A stretch of DNA of 64,000 nucleotides from Favolaschia claudopus (lineage: Eukaryota; Basidiomycota; Agaricomycetes; Agaricales; Mycenaceae): positions 1,054,001 through 1,118,000 of the forward strand of contig JAWWNJ010000059.1 in NCBI GenBank assembly GCA_037176885.1, given 5' to 3'. The notes below the pieces were generated by a model, which saw only the letters and a program-made list of their open reading frames with translations, was not told the origin of the DNA and searched no databases. Below are positions 32,170 through 42,362 of the stretch, piece by piece; within the stretch, counting starts at the first letter, position 1; each line of letters begins with the position of its first letter. Both the position numbers and the translations under genes were made by a program.

Positions 32170-35100
32170 TTGTCGTCTCCACTTCCGGACATGGAAGGTA
32201 TTTTGCGCCGAGTTGCTCGGTGTAAATATCGGTCTCTAATTGACGGACAGGATGCCTATGAGCAAATTCGGATTATTCCCGAGCATGTTGACCGTACCAC
32301 GGTAACTACTCCTGATGGGAATATGGTCAGTCTGGTAATCCAGATAGGCGATTGTAATGCGCCGGCAACGTACCAATCTTTAATGAACTATCTATTTTCG
32401 GATTTCATTGGGAGATTTATGGATGTATATCTTGACGATATCATCATCTACTCGGAATCGTTAGACGAGCACATCAAGCATGTCAAAGCAATTATTGACA
32501 TCTTAAAACGCGAGACACTGTACCTAAGCGAGCATAAACTTCAATTTCTGAAGCACGAAATGAAGGTTCTTGGTCGGATTGTCGATGATGATGGCATCCG
32601 AATGGATCCTGATAAAGTCGACAGTGTCTTGAACTGGAAAACTCCAACTAACAGGGACTTACTTCGTGCGTTTCTGGGATCAATCGGATATCTCGCCGAT
32701 GATCTGGCTCGTATTCGCGAGCCAATGGGTATTCTCCATGGTTTAACTGGAGACACTGTGCCGTTTCGCTGGGGTTACACTCAGCAACGGGCTTTTGAAG
32801 ACTGCAAGAAGATTATTCAGCAGTCTCGCGAGCATCGTCGTATTCCGTTGAAATACGGACCGGATGCGGACCCTGCATTTCTCGTGACTGACGGATCGAG
32901 TTCTGCTATTGCTGGAGTTGTTAGCCAGTGTGCTGATTGGAAATCAGCGAAAGTTGCCGCATTTTTCAGTGCAAAACTTAACTCGGCGCAGCAAAACTAT
33001 CCTGTGCATGAGATTGAGATGTTAGCAGGTATGCTAAGGCATCGTGACATACTGCAAGGGTTCTATTTTAAATGGATAACAGACCACAAGGGTCTCATTC
33101 ACTTCATGAATCAGAAGAACTTGTCGGGACGACAAGCCCGGTGGATGGAAAAAATCTCTGAATTTGATTTCGAGGTTGTATATGTTCCTGGAACAGAAAA
33201 TGTTCTGGCGGACGCATTATCTCGCATCTACTCGAACGAGGCACCCGGAACTGTTCGCGCGAGGAGCGAATACACGTACCATGATGTCGTCGACAATGAT
33301 GCACTCAATATTAACTCCATTTCCATGCCGGTTTTTGCGGGTTCTGAAGCGAAAGCGATGGCAAGCGACCGTGTATTGAGGTCTGCAACGAAAGCTGCTG
33401 AGCAGAAGCAGAAACAGGATCTTGCTAACGCGAAACAGACCCAAGAAAGTCGTGTCTTAAGGTCGATGACTCGTGCCGCAAACGAGAGTAAATTTGCTTC
33501 CACAGGAGAAGCAAAGGAGGGCGGGAGTACCCAAACGAAATCGAGAACAGCTGACGCGAACTCAAGCAGCTCTGACGTGCAGTCAAGAGCAGGCACCGAC
33601 GCGAAGTCAAGTGCCGAGGCAAAGTCGTTTGACAGCGGGGATCAAACTTTGATCCCGGAAGCAAATCCGGCATCAACGGAATCTTTTTCTCCGTCTTCCG
33701 CTGCTGACGAGCCTCCGCCTCTCGCGCCGTCGACTCCTCGTCCACCTACGCTCTCGGAGCTTGAGCAACAACTCAAGGATATAGATCCTTCGATATTTCC
33801 TGTGGTCTCTGGAGGGACTGATGGCCTTGATCTGGTCAAATTCTTGCAAAATAAATACGGCGAAGATTCGTTCTTCAAAGATATTCTGGCGACTCCGAAA
33901 GCTTTCAAGAACTTTGAAGTGTCGGATGGCCTAATTTTCCTCTGTGAACACGACCGCAAAATGCTCTGTATTCCTCATTTGAAGTACAAGGGCCGAAATA
34001 TCCGGAAAATAATTATCTCGGAAGCACACTCCGTTCTGGCGCATCTAGGGCCTCGAAAAACCACCGAGTATCTTCGGGAATATGTCTGGTGGAAGGACAT
34101 GGTGCAGGATACGCAGATAAATTGCGATTCATGCAAAACTTGCAAACATAGTAAGCCAAACAATCAAAAACCTTACGGGTTGCTTCATTCGCTTAATCCT
34201 CCCACTCAGCCTTGGGAAACGATCAGAGTAGACTTTGTGGGACCTTTACCCGAGTCTAAGAACCGCGATAGCGTGTTCAATTCCATTACTGTTGTAATTT
34301 GCTTATTAACAGGAATGGTACATATTATTCCCAGTCGCATCAACTACACTGCGAAGCAAATGGCCGAACTAATGTTCGAAAATGTCTATAAACTGCACGG
34401 ACTGCCAAAATCTATTGTGAGCGATAGAGATGTTCTTTTTACAAGTAACTTTTGGCGCCGTCTCCATGAACTAATTGGAACTAAGCTTCGAATGTCCAGT
34501 GCTTATCATCCGGAGACAGATGGTAGCACTGAACGGGCAAATCGTACTGTCACACAGATGATTCGGCAGTGTATAGGCGACAAGCAGAAAGACTGGGTAT
34601 CCAAATTACCAGCTGTCGAGTTCGCGATGAACTCTGCTCGATCCGAAACAACGGGCTATGCTCCGTTCTTCTTGAATAATGGACGCATGCCTCGTTCATT
34701 AATTTGGGATTCAGACCGTACCCGAGAATACCCGGGCATAGCTAATTTTGCATTGCAGCGCCGTCTAGCAATTATGGCTGCACACGATGCAGTTCTTGCT
34801 GCCAGGGTCAAACAAACTCGGAATGCTAATCGCCGCAGGCAAGCATCACCATTTTCTAACGGAGATTTGTCCTACCTTTCGACGAAGAATCTCAAATTTG
34901 AGAAGGGTTTGGCGCGCAAGCTTATTCCAAAATTCATTGGGCCTTACCTTATTCTCCGAGACTTCGGAAATAACTCGTTCCAGATTGAACTCCCGGCAAA
35001 TATGAGACAGCGCGGGATTTACGATGTTTTTCATGCATCGCTTCTTAGGATTCATATTCCTAATGATCACCGCCGATTTCCGGGAAGACTGGAAACCCAA

Positions 35101-36267
35101 TTAGATGTTTCCACAAATGCAACAACCCATGAGTGGGCTATTGACAAGATTGTTGGTCATTCAGGACGACGCGCTGACGCCGTCTTTGAGATTCAGTGGC
35201 AGTCTGGGGATCGGACTTGGATGCCCTATTCACAGGCGAGTCATCTCACCGCCTTGCGGGATTATTTTGAATCTCTCGGAGTGTCAGAAATTTCTGAACT
35301 CCCGCGCGGGTCTGGAAAACTACCCGAGGAAGACATTGACATATTTTCAGCGGATATTGTTTTGATTCAGGCGGATCAAGAGATTGTCTCAAACCAGAGA
35401 GTATATATAAACTCTCTGGATTTGTTCGTTGAACTCAACCCCGAGTTCACCTCTACATCTTATTCATCCTCTGCTTCCTCAACCGTTGTTCCCTTCCCCG
35501 CCATGCCCAACCACAAACATTCCAACAATTCCTCTTCCTCTTCCACAAAATCATCCAGCTTCCGCGTGAACGGTGTCCTTCGCAATGACATCGTCGCTCT
35601 CGCCAAATTCCTCGAGTTTAATAACTCGCACTGGCTTCAGCACATCGATGACCACACCTTCCTCCTTCGCGACCCGGACCTCGAAACCAGCCACGTTGTT
35701 TCCGCGGTTCTCGTCCGCGTGTACATCCTTTTCAATTATCTCCTTAACGACCCCGCCAATCGCTTCAAAGACATGCCGTGGGGCTACGTCGACTTCGCCC
35801 GCATTCTGAACGCCAACTGCCCGTCTGGCGAGAAATGGGGTTATTACGACCTCGATTCCGGACGCAACCTCTGGTACCCCGATCATCCTATCCCTTCCAT
35901 CGTCACCTATCTTGTTCGCGAGAGTGATCTCGCCGAGGCGCCGCCTTCCGGCCAAGTCCTTGTTTCCCAGGCGCGTTGGGACCGCCTGACGGAGATGGAT
36001 ATGCGCCGTCAGGATAATCGTGAGCGTGCGAAGGCCGAGGGGCGTGTTAAGAAACAGCAGCGGGATGCTCCGGAGTACGAGAAGGCGACGGCCATGGCTC
36101 AGCGCTTGGCATCGAAGGCTCGTATGGCGGAGGAGAAGAAGGAGCGAGAGGAATTGGATGCTCAGATCGAGGCTGAGTTGGCTGCTGAAAAGGCCGCTGC
36201 TGAGAAAGCTGCCGCCGAGAAGCGCGCGGGACCGTCCGCTGGAGGTTCTGATGAGATGCAAACTTAG
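32170..36267 (+). CDS. Ty3/Gypsy Pol (RT, RNase H, integrase, chromodomain-like), 5' truncated, long C-terminal extension
   Basis: One uninterrupted frame of 1365 codons. RT starts mid-domain at PLPDMEGILRRVARCKYRS with catalytic YLDD at residues 87-90; RNase H is at about 230-350 (LVTDGSSSAIAG, TDHKGL). A Ser/Ala-rich linker with RVLRSATK/RVLRSMTR repeats spans about 390-560. The integrase zinc finger (CDSCKTCKHSK) and core (RVDFVGPL, VSDRDVLF, STERANRT) follow. A GPY-type segment and a chromodomain-like stretch (HEWAIDKIVGHSG, DRTWMPYSQASHL) end near residue 1040. Beyond this about 320 residues are unlike Pol and are described separately. The first codons come from the junction with the Helitron at about 32168; no Gag or 5' LTR is present. 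Confidence 0.92.
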   Translation: MSSPLPDMEGILRRVARCKYRSLIDGQDAYEQIRIIPEHVDRTTVTTPDGNMVSLVIQIGDCNAPATYQSLMNYLFSDFIGRFMDVYLDDIIIYSESLDEHIKHVKAIIDILKRETLYLSEHKLQFLKHEMKVLGRIVDDDGIRMDPDKVDSVLNWKTPTNRDLLRAFLGSIGYLADDLARIREPMGILHGLTGDTVPFRWGYTQQRAFEDCKKIIQQSREHRRIPLKYGPDADPAFLVTDGSSSAIAGVVSQCADWKSAKVAAFFSAKLNSAQQNYPVHEIEMLAGMLRHRDILQGFYFKWITDHKGLIHFMNQKNLSGRQARWMEKISEFDFEVVYVPGTENVLADALSRIYSNEAPGTVRARSEYTYHDVVDNDALNINSISMPVFAGSEAKAMASDRVLRSATKAAEQKQKQDLANAKQTQESRVLRSMTRAANESKFASTGEAKEGGSTQTKSRTADANSSSSDVQSRAGTDAKSSAEAKSFDSGDQTLIPEANPASTESFSPSSAADEPPPLAPSTPRPPTLSELEQQLKDIDPSIFPVVSGGTDGLDLVKFLQNKYGEDSFFKDILATPKAFKNFEVSDGLIFLCEHDRKMLCIPHLKYKGRNIRKIIISEAHSVLAHLGPRKTTEYLREYVWWKDMVQDTQINCDSCKTCKHSKPNNQKPYGLLHSLNPPTQPWETIRVDFVGPLPESKNRDSVFNSITVVICLLTGMVHIIPSRINYTAKQMAELMFENVYKLHGLPKSIVSDRDVLFTSNFWRRLHELIGTKLRMSSAYHPETDGSTERANRTVTQMIRQCIGDKQKDWVSKLPAVEFAMNSARSETTGYAPFFLNNGRMPRSLIWDSDRTREYPGIANFALQRRLAIMAAHDAVLAARVKQTRNANRRRQASPFSNGDLSYLSTKNLKFEKGLARKLIPKFIGPYLILRDFGNNSFQIELPANMRQRGIYDVFHASLLRIHIPNDHRRFPGRLETQLDVSTNATTHEWAIDKIVGHSGRRADAVFEIQWQSGDRTWMPYSQASHLTALRDYFESLGVSEISELPRGSGKLPEEDIDIFSADIVLIQADQEIVSNQRVYINSLDLFVELNPEFTSTSYSSSASSTVVPFPAMPNHKHSNNSSSSSTKSSSFRVNGVLRNDIVALAKFLEFNNSHWLQHIDDHTFLLRDPDLETSHVVSAVLVRVYILFNYLLNDPANRFKDMPWGYVDFARILNANCPSGEKWGYYDLDSGRNLWYPDHPIPSIVTYLVRESDLAEAPPSGQVLVSQARWDRLTEMDMRRQDNRERAKAEGRVKKQQRDAPEYEKATAMAQRLASKARMAEEKKEREELDAQIEAELAAEKAAAEKAAAEKRAGPSAGGSDEMQT
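35402..35409 (+). promoter_or_regulatory. TATA box inside the Gypsy pol frame
   Basis: TATATATAA sits in an imperfect palindrome (CAGAGAGT ... ACTCTCTGG, about 35395-35420). A pyrimidine-rich stretch follows and then an ATG at 35503. A 14-bp perfect palindrome TCAGAAATTTCTGA at 35284-35297 begins a TGTCAG that could be the start of the element's 3' LTR. Confidence 0.45.
35503..36267 (+). CDS. 254-aa ORF with own promoter signals, in frame with Gypsy pol
   Basis: From ATG 35503 the same frame encodes a Ser/Asn-rich start (MPNHKHSNN) and a folded-looking region (NDIVALAKFLEFNNSHW, HVVSAVLVRVYILFNYLL, MPWGYVDFARILNANCP, GYYDLDSGRNLWYPDHP). It ends in a charged coiled coil rich in Ala/Glu/Lys (EEKKEREELDAQIEAE, AEKAAAEKAAAEKRA). 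Codons switch from A/T-ending in pol to C-ending here. A TATA box and CT-rich leader precede it. It may be a Gag-like or accessory gene lying within the LTR of this element, or an unrelated gene read through by pol. I do not recognise the fold. Confidence 0.5.
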   Translation: MPNHKHSNNSSSSSTKSSSFRVNGVLRNDIVALAKFLEFNNSHWLQHIDDHTFLLRDPDLETSHVVSAVLVRVYILFNYLLNDPANRFKDMPWGYVDFARILNANCPSGEKWGYYDLDSGRNLWYPDHPIPSIVTYLVRESDLAEAPPSGQVLVSQARWDRLTEMDMRRQDNRERAKAEGRVKKQQRDAPEYEKATAMAQRLASKARMAEEKKEREELDAQIEAELAAEKAAAEKAAAEKRAGPSAGGSDEMQT

Positions 36268-37744
36268 ATTGGGGTTGCCGACGCGTCAACCCGGAGGGCG
36301 TATGTAACACTATTATTTTTCTCTGTTATCTCGTGACCGTGTTTGACTTAGACGTACTATCCACCTCCCGCTCCGTCCATTATCTTGCGCTCATGTATGA
36401 CTTCATTCCGTTCTGTCTCGTTTCTTAGTTTACCTTAAATACTGTGATGTACTTTGTATTAGACTTTGGTGAATCTAGAACTTAAAACAGTCACTCTGTT
36501 CGCAACCAGCTCTCAACAAAACCTTTCGTGTGCCGAAACTATTACTTAACGGTAATCTTTCGTCACATTGGCTCAGATTTTCAAACAGAGTGGAGGTTAG
36601 AAAGTAACGATATATTCATCTTGTAGTCTACGGAGTGCCACAACGTTTCGCTCCACACTCCACCACTGTCCGCTCTGCTCAACACGTTTGCCGACCGTTA
36701 TGACGCCGCCGCCGCTGAGGCTCAGCGGCGGCTGTCTCGGATGCCAGATGTTTGGCGGCGACCTCCGGCATGCAAAATCTCACCATCTCAACAGTACGCT
36801 CCACTCTGACATTTAACCAGGACACCCACGGGGTTTCTTATATAGATTTGCTGGTTTTTCCTATATTACAATCGACCTCCCTACAACCTCCCTAGGCGAT
36901 TTGACTTGAGACAAACCTGTTCCGAGAACGGCCGAAAGCCCCACTCACGTCATCAGCACGCAGCCAAGCAACTTACGACAACTTCGCTGCTGTCTCTCGG
37001 AGACTCTCCCGTCGACCGGCCTCCGCTCCACACCGCTCCACACCGAACGATGTACATAAGTTAGCTGTACCCGTAGCGTCGTCTCCAATAAACAATCTTT
37101 CTTGTCTTTCTGTGTGAACATTGAACATCTAATCTCTTTCCCACCACGAAATCGACATCCAAATGTACGAGGACTGTTCCTCACAAGTTCCTCAATAATT
37201 ACAGCCGCGGATATACTCATCGAATTTATTAACACCTCCAACGACGCCGCAACGGCATCAACAACGACAGCGAGAGATTCAACGCGCTATACGCGAAACC
37301 AACGAAGCACGTAGGCGTGTACCTGCTCATCGCGACCAGAATGTCCCAGCCGATACTTCCACCACTGCGGCCCCAACGCCCGTTCTCTCAGTCAGGTCAG
37401 ACGACATCAGAGAGCCCGAGAGAATCGTCCACACCCTCCAACGGAACTGCTTTCCAATAGGTCACAGGCGCAGAGTGCGCGGAGAGAGCGAGAACTTGCT
37501 GAAAAGGCCGCGAGAATGGATGTTGACGGTACGTCAAGGTGGTTGGACTCTTTTGCTCTTGCTGTTCTCTGATGCCTTCCTCTTCAATTGCAGATCCGCC
37601 GAATGCGCACAACTCACGCGTACTGCAGGTAGGTTGCGAGACCACTCTTCTCCTCCCCTAGACTCAATCATGTCTTTGGAGACATAATCTCTGTATGTAT
37701 GTATAATGTTCCACCTGTCTTTTCACGTTTATTACAACTAAGGC
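36268..37744. other. downstream region of the Gypsy pol; possible LTR remains
   Basis: A TGTAACACTATT just after the ORF (36304) could start an LTR, but no partner LTR exists in the window. Plus-strand frames at 37100-37510 are Arg/Gln-rich (QRQREIQRAIRETNEARRR) and look like the start of an unknown TE protein; splicing is unclear. No firm gene is called. Confidence 0.4.
36708..36732. repeat. perfect GC-rich hairpin
   Basis: GCCGCCGCTGAG and its exact reverse complement flank a single G. It could serve as a terminator-like or TE-end hairpin; nothing downstream fits a Helitron CTRR end. Confidence 0.7.
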
Positions 37745-38357
37745 CGACTTTCAGAATATCCCTCTTGGATCTCCAGACGACATCAACCTTCGAACCCATG
37801 CTACTTACCGTCCACGTCTGTGGTGTTCCGAGCGACATCGACAAGGCAAATTCGACATTCGACGTCAAAGCAGAGCAATACCTCTCTGCTACTAGGACAC
37901 CAAACAATGTTTTCCCCATTCACTGTGTATTCCCCGCAACGCCGAGGTGGGACAAGTATAACCCATGGGAAAGAGTGTCTCCGTCGAGGGTTTTTTTACC
38001 GGTCTCGAGCTGAAGGATGATCGTTCAATGAAGTATTTCATTGTTGATGTTGAGAAAGTGACGTTCCTCGGCAATGCTTCCTCGACGACGGCACTAAAAG
38101 CAGAAGAGAGTCCAACCAAAATTGGTATGTTTCTGTTTTCTATCTCTCATAGCTCGAATCTCAAATCATCTTTAGTTACCAATGGTACTCCAGCACGCCT
38201 CAAGTTCACCGGCTTTTTTGGAGGGCAGTCCAGCACCGAGTCTTCCGAGCCGAATTCGAAGAAGCGCAAACTAGATCACCGCACCAACGAGCAGGAGGAC
38301 AAGGGGGAAGGGACTTTCAGTGGTCGTCGCGCCGGTGGTAATGGTGGTAAACATTGA
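37745..38357 (+). pseudogene. unknown family gene A, second copy, frameshifted
   Basis: Homologous by eye to the gene at 27746-28727: NIPLGSPDDINLRTHATYRP (cf. IPFGLPENFTPKYHP), VHVCGVPSDIDKANSTFDV, KAEQYLSATRTPNNVFPIHC, FPATPRW, SVSVEGFFTGLELKDD, MKYFIVDVEKVTFLGN, then an intron (about 38124-38174) and LKFTGFFGGQS with an SKKRKLD basic tail. Two frame changes are needed (about 37825 and 37963). The N-terminal exon seen in the other copy is missing. It is on the opposite strand to copy 1, with the Helitron/Gypsy junction between them. Confidence 0.65.
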
Positions 38358-38609
38358 ATCAACCATACGTATTTGTAACACAAGCATTTAAAATCTCCTC
38401 ATTCTAGAGTAGATCTGCTCTGCCATGTCCTTTTCTTTGTACTCTGATCACGCCGTAGCGTAGCACGGGTAACTGCTAGTTTTTCTAATCCTTGCCTCCA
38501 AAGACAGTATATCTGTGGTTCCGATGAATTTGTGCCCTCGTCGTCCCCAGAAAGCGATGGCGAGGGCAGATTAGAGGCAGTTTGATGAGAATTTCCTTTT
38601 TTGGGGGTG

Positions 38610-38657
38610 GCATCAGATGGCGCCTCCAGACTGTATACTGGCGGCGCCATCTGATGC
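38610..38657. repeat. 48-bp hairpin
   Basis: GCATCAGATGGCGCC is exactly mirrored as GGCGCCATCTGATGC around an 18-base loop that itself partly pairs (CCAG/CTGG). Confidence 0.8.
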
Positions 38658-38958
38658 TGAACAGCCACTTTTGATGCGGATGGAGTCGATTGGGGCCCCA
38701 TCATTTTTTGGATGTCTCTGGATCTTCACACCCTCGTCCTTCTCACTATGCCGCGGCCAGTGTTGTCATTTAAAAGAGACTCTCATCTAATTCTATTCCT
38801 TAGCTTTATAGCAACGGTCAGTGACTGGGTTCGCCGCCTCAAACTAAATCAAGGTGAATGACTGGCAGGTATTCATACTTAAGCAAAACAGCTGAGTGAG
38901 CACCAGTTGATCAAAACCCGTATATTGTTTCCAAAACGGCTGTAACTTCTACATGAAA

Positions 38959-39037
38959 GTTTGGACCATCAAAGTTTCTTAATGCGAAAATTGGTAGCCA
39001 TTCAATGGCTCCAATGGCTCTTCGCAAACCCTCTAAT
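38959..39037 (+). repeat. dispersed 79-bp repeat, copy 2
   Basis: Same orientation as 2001-2079 with a few substitutions; flanks unrelated. Confidence 0.7.
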
Positions 39038-40033
39038 GCCAAACGCGAGCATATGCTCCTGGCCCCGATGATGAAACGATTCCGCAGCTGGTGGATCTGA
39101 GTATGAATTGCAACCCAAAAAAGATAAGTATTTTATGATCTCATCTATTCTGCGGTGCTTTGACGAAGAGTGGGTGTGCGCTTCTGGGCGTTTAGTTGTC
39201 GTTGTTTGTCCCTGATGTCACCTATTGTTAAGCTTCGGCCCGAATAAAGGAATAGATCCAGCCTGCGTTGCCGCTGCGGGTTGGTGAATCCGAATCAGTC
39301 TGTGTCTACGTCATGTTGTGAGGCCTGTGGACTCGAGAGATGTTTGCCACAATAGACGGTTCTTCGGGATACTATAAATCTCAAGGGTGTGCGGAAACCA
39401 AAAAAAAAAATACCTATGGCTGTTTTTTTTTTTTTCAAACCGACCTTTTGGCTCAACCACCCTGCCACGTAAGCATTACGTACTGGCCAAATCGAGTAAA
39501 TATCCACGTGATATCAGCGTGCCAAGGTGCTTGACCAAAACTTGACTCAAAATATGAACTCAAAATAACTGTTAGAGGTGGAATAAGATAAATTAACCAC
39601 CAAATATCTACTACAACGGAGGAAAAGAGGCACATGCATTGTATCCTCTGTTGCCTCTGATATCAAACACAGCCAAAGTTGACCGTCCCAAATAGGAAGG
39701 ACTGCCGGTGAAGCCCGGAAAGAGAGGTTGCCCGGGATATTTTGAGTAGAAACAGCGGTAACAGTAATTTCTAGGTGAATCTGAGCTCCCGGGACCGAGA
39801 TTCCACCCCGAAGAAATAATCAATTATTTTTTTTTCTGACCCTCCCGGGTCGAACCACCCTCCCTGCCCTAGGTCTCGGCTTGACGGGCCGCCACACCCT
39901 TGATGAATCTCATGTGGTGGTTTTGCTGTGCGGCAGAGCGGATTTGATGGAAATTTCCTTTTTTGGTAAGTAAATTGATTTTGCCGCAAGTTGCAACTGT
40001 AGTTATATTTTATTCACAATGTTATTCGCTAAG

Positions 40034-41540
40034 TCATCTGATTAACCGTCCGTGGTCTAACTCGCTGCGCATCGTTGTCCGCCGGTCCGCGACGTTGAAT
40101 GGCCTCCAGAACCGTAGTGTTTCGTCTCCTGAGCCAGTGACAACCGTGCTTCCGTCTGGACTCATTGCAAGATGCACCACCCGGTTCTTGTGTCCATTGA
40201 GTGAGCGTACCGTGGCGTGCTTTGGATAGTCCCAGATACGGACGAGATTTTGCTCCCCCGATGATGAAAAACCATGGGTCGACAAAAGTTCGGTCGAATG
40301 CATGGACCAGACCATATTGCACACCTGGCTTCCTGTGTCGATTTCATCCACCATTGATCCCCGCTTGGTATTCCAGACTCGTATATAGCCGTCACGTGTT
40401 CCTCCTCCGCTTGCTAGCACACTGCTTTCCCTGGGATCCCATGCAAGGGCTTTTACTGCCGCTGTGTGACTGCGAAACCTCCAAAGCGGACTGGTTTTAT
40501 TAGCACGGAGGTCCCAGACCAATACTTTGTTGTCGTTTCCGCCACTGGCAAGATACGCAGTAGAGATATCCTTGGTAGGGCTCCATTTCAAACCGCAAAC
40601 TTCACCTTGGTGGGACCCCGATCCAAACGGCCGTCGCCCAGCTTCGCGAATGTCGCGGTGGTAGATCAAGCAGTCTCCACCCCCGGACGATATAACATCA
40701 TGCTTGCAGGCGAGCGATCCAGCACGGCGCCCGTGGACTTTGCCGTATGTGCGGAGAAGCCGGCAACTGAGAGTGTCATAGATGTGTAGCCGCCCAGACG
40801 CAGTACCAACAACGAGGTTGTAACCCTTGGAAGGAGTGAGATGCGCTTATCTCGCCTTTGACGAAAGATGTTCACGCACCCCTCTTACCCAAGAAACTGC
40901 GGTGATGGAGTCACCACTGTCAGCCATGTTACACAGATGATTGACCGCCGCCGTTTGGACGTTCCATAGATACACAGAGGTACCGAGGCCCACAGCTAGT
41001 ACGTTCAGAGTAGACCAGTCCATCAGGTTGAGATAGAAGTCATCAGCCAGGTCTGGTGCATCCAATATCCTGGTCGGAGTGACATCCCCCTTGCCTGGCC
41101 GTTGATCTCGATAACTGTGCATCAACAACTCATAGGTATCCCGCGAGACAGGACTTGATGATTGAGCCAGGGTGACCATAGCATTGTAGGAGGGGAGGGG
41201 GGAGGTCGCGGACACGGGCGTGGACAGAAAGCTAGATTTGACTGGAGTGCCGGGGGTTGGTTCACAGGAGTTTGGCCCGCCTGACTCGATCCTGAGAATC
41301 GTTCGAAACAATGCGTTGCCGCCTTCCAAAGCTTCCAACAAATAAGAATGGGCAAGGGATTGGAATGGAAAATTTACCCGCTGCAGAAGGCGTTGGTTCC
41401 GTATTGTTCAGATGATATTTTGTGCGTCGGTCTGGGTCGGGAGTGGCGATGTACCGATCTCCGTAATAGCTAGGTCGTGAAGGGCTTGAACATCCGGTAC
41501 GTATGCGACTCGCTATAGGCGATTTGCTGAATCGAACCAT
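40034..41540 (-). CDS. Cdc20/Cdh1-type WD40 activator of the APC/C
   Basis: Three exons: 41540-41378, 41322-40880 and 40825-40034 (466 codons including stop; introns 55 and 54 nt). A TAA inside the 54-nt intron disappears on splicing, and SWVRG joins GYNLVVGT cleanly. The N-terminus has a C-box-like GDRYIATPD. RILDAPDLADDFYLN introduces a seven-bladed WD40 propeller with LASGGNDNKVLVWDLR, LAWDPRESSVLASGGGT and VVTGSGDETLRFW. The protein ends in Ile-Arg, the IR tail that docks on APC3/Cdc27. These proteins recruit D-box/KEN-box substrates to the APC/C for ubiquitination at mitotic exit or in meiosis. The C-box departs from DR(F/Y)IP, so which paralogue (Cdc20, Cdh1 or a meiotic form) is open. 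Confidence 0.92.
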
Positions 41541-41615
41541 GGAGGTAGCTGGAGGGGACTCAGGAAGAGTGATGCAACTCAACACGTGACCGACTTTTAG
41601 TATTTACTGTATGAC

Positions 41616-42130
41616 AAGCTTTAGCTCCCTGCCTCCGGCACGGCCGACTCGCTGCGCTCGCCGACCTACCTCCGTTCGGTCACACAGCTTGTTGGGGCTG
41701 GCCGCCCCAAACCCCGCTGCGCTCGCTCCGCTCGCGACGTCTCGTGTGGTCCCGTGGTTTGGTGTCAAAGTCACATGAAAAAGCATGTGATCCATCAATT
41801 CTGATGGCCCGGTGCTGTTTTCAAGTTTAGGATACAAGCTTAAGCACCCCGCCTTCGGCAGGGCCGGCTCGCTGCGCTCGCGTCCCTCCCTACGGCTAGT
41901 GCACAGCTTGTCGGGGGTCCGCCCCAAGCCCCGCGCGGTTTTTTTGCTGGAGTCCGTGCCCGCGGCGCCGCACTGCCGCTCGCTGCACTCGCCGGCGCGC
42001 GGCGCCGGGGAAAGCGTGTGAGAAGTCACCTGCTTTTCTGTCAAAAGTCACGCGACTGATGGCCTGGCCCTCTTTTCAAGTATAAGTAGGACACAGCCTC
42101 CCTCCGTTCGGTCACACAGCTTGTTGGGAA
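41616..42130. repeat. three degenerate copies of a GC-rich repeat
   Basis: The words CTCGCTGCGCTCGC and CCGTTCGGTCACACAGCTTG recur at about 41650-41695, 41868-41915 (weaker) and 42101-42130. The block sits between the APC/C activator and the SAP gene and has no coding motif. It resembles GC-rich TE ends, type unknown. Confidence 0.55.
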
Positions 42131-42362
42131 CTTCTTCCGGGGTTTCGTAACAAACTGATTTGCGTGGTTTCACAGCTCCGTCCTGTATCGGCTCGCCCTC
42201 GACGCGATCGAGGGCGACGCCAATGGCGTCTGCGCCGCGGCCGCCGCTTTCTGGTCTCACTTCGACATCCTCACCGTGGTCGTCTTCGTTGCCGGCGCCG
42301 TCCTCGTCGTTCTCCCTCTTTCTGAAGCTCTCGTCCTCGCTCTCAGCACCATCTTCGTTGAT

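Larger units (their letters stand above)
38358..40033. other. interval without a convincing gene
   Basis: Contains a hairpin (38610-38657), a dispersed repeat (38959-39037), an A11/T14 pair near 39400-39435, and a TTCC-type word (AATTTCCTTTTTTGG) repeated at 38591 and 39951. No coding exon recognised. Confidence 0.5.

Noticed and set aside
36708..36732. GC hairpin as a Helitron 3' terminus
   Set aside because: No CTRR end follows within the expected few bases, and no matching 5' TC end was located.
39780..39960. Possible second SINE (minus-strand GGTTCGACCC B-box and short A run)
   Set aside because: No convincing A-box at the right distance and no target duplication were found.
40847..40849. 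In-frame TAA apparently breaking the Cdc20/Cdh1-type gene
   Set aside because: It lies inside a 54-nt GT-AG intron (40826-40879); splicing joins SWVRG to GYNLVVGT in phase, so the gene is intact.
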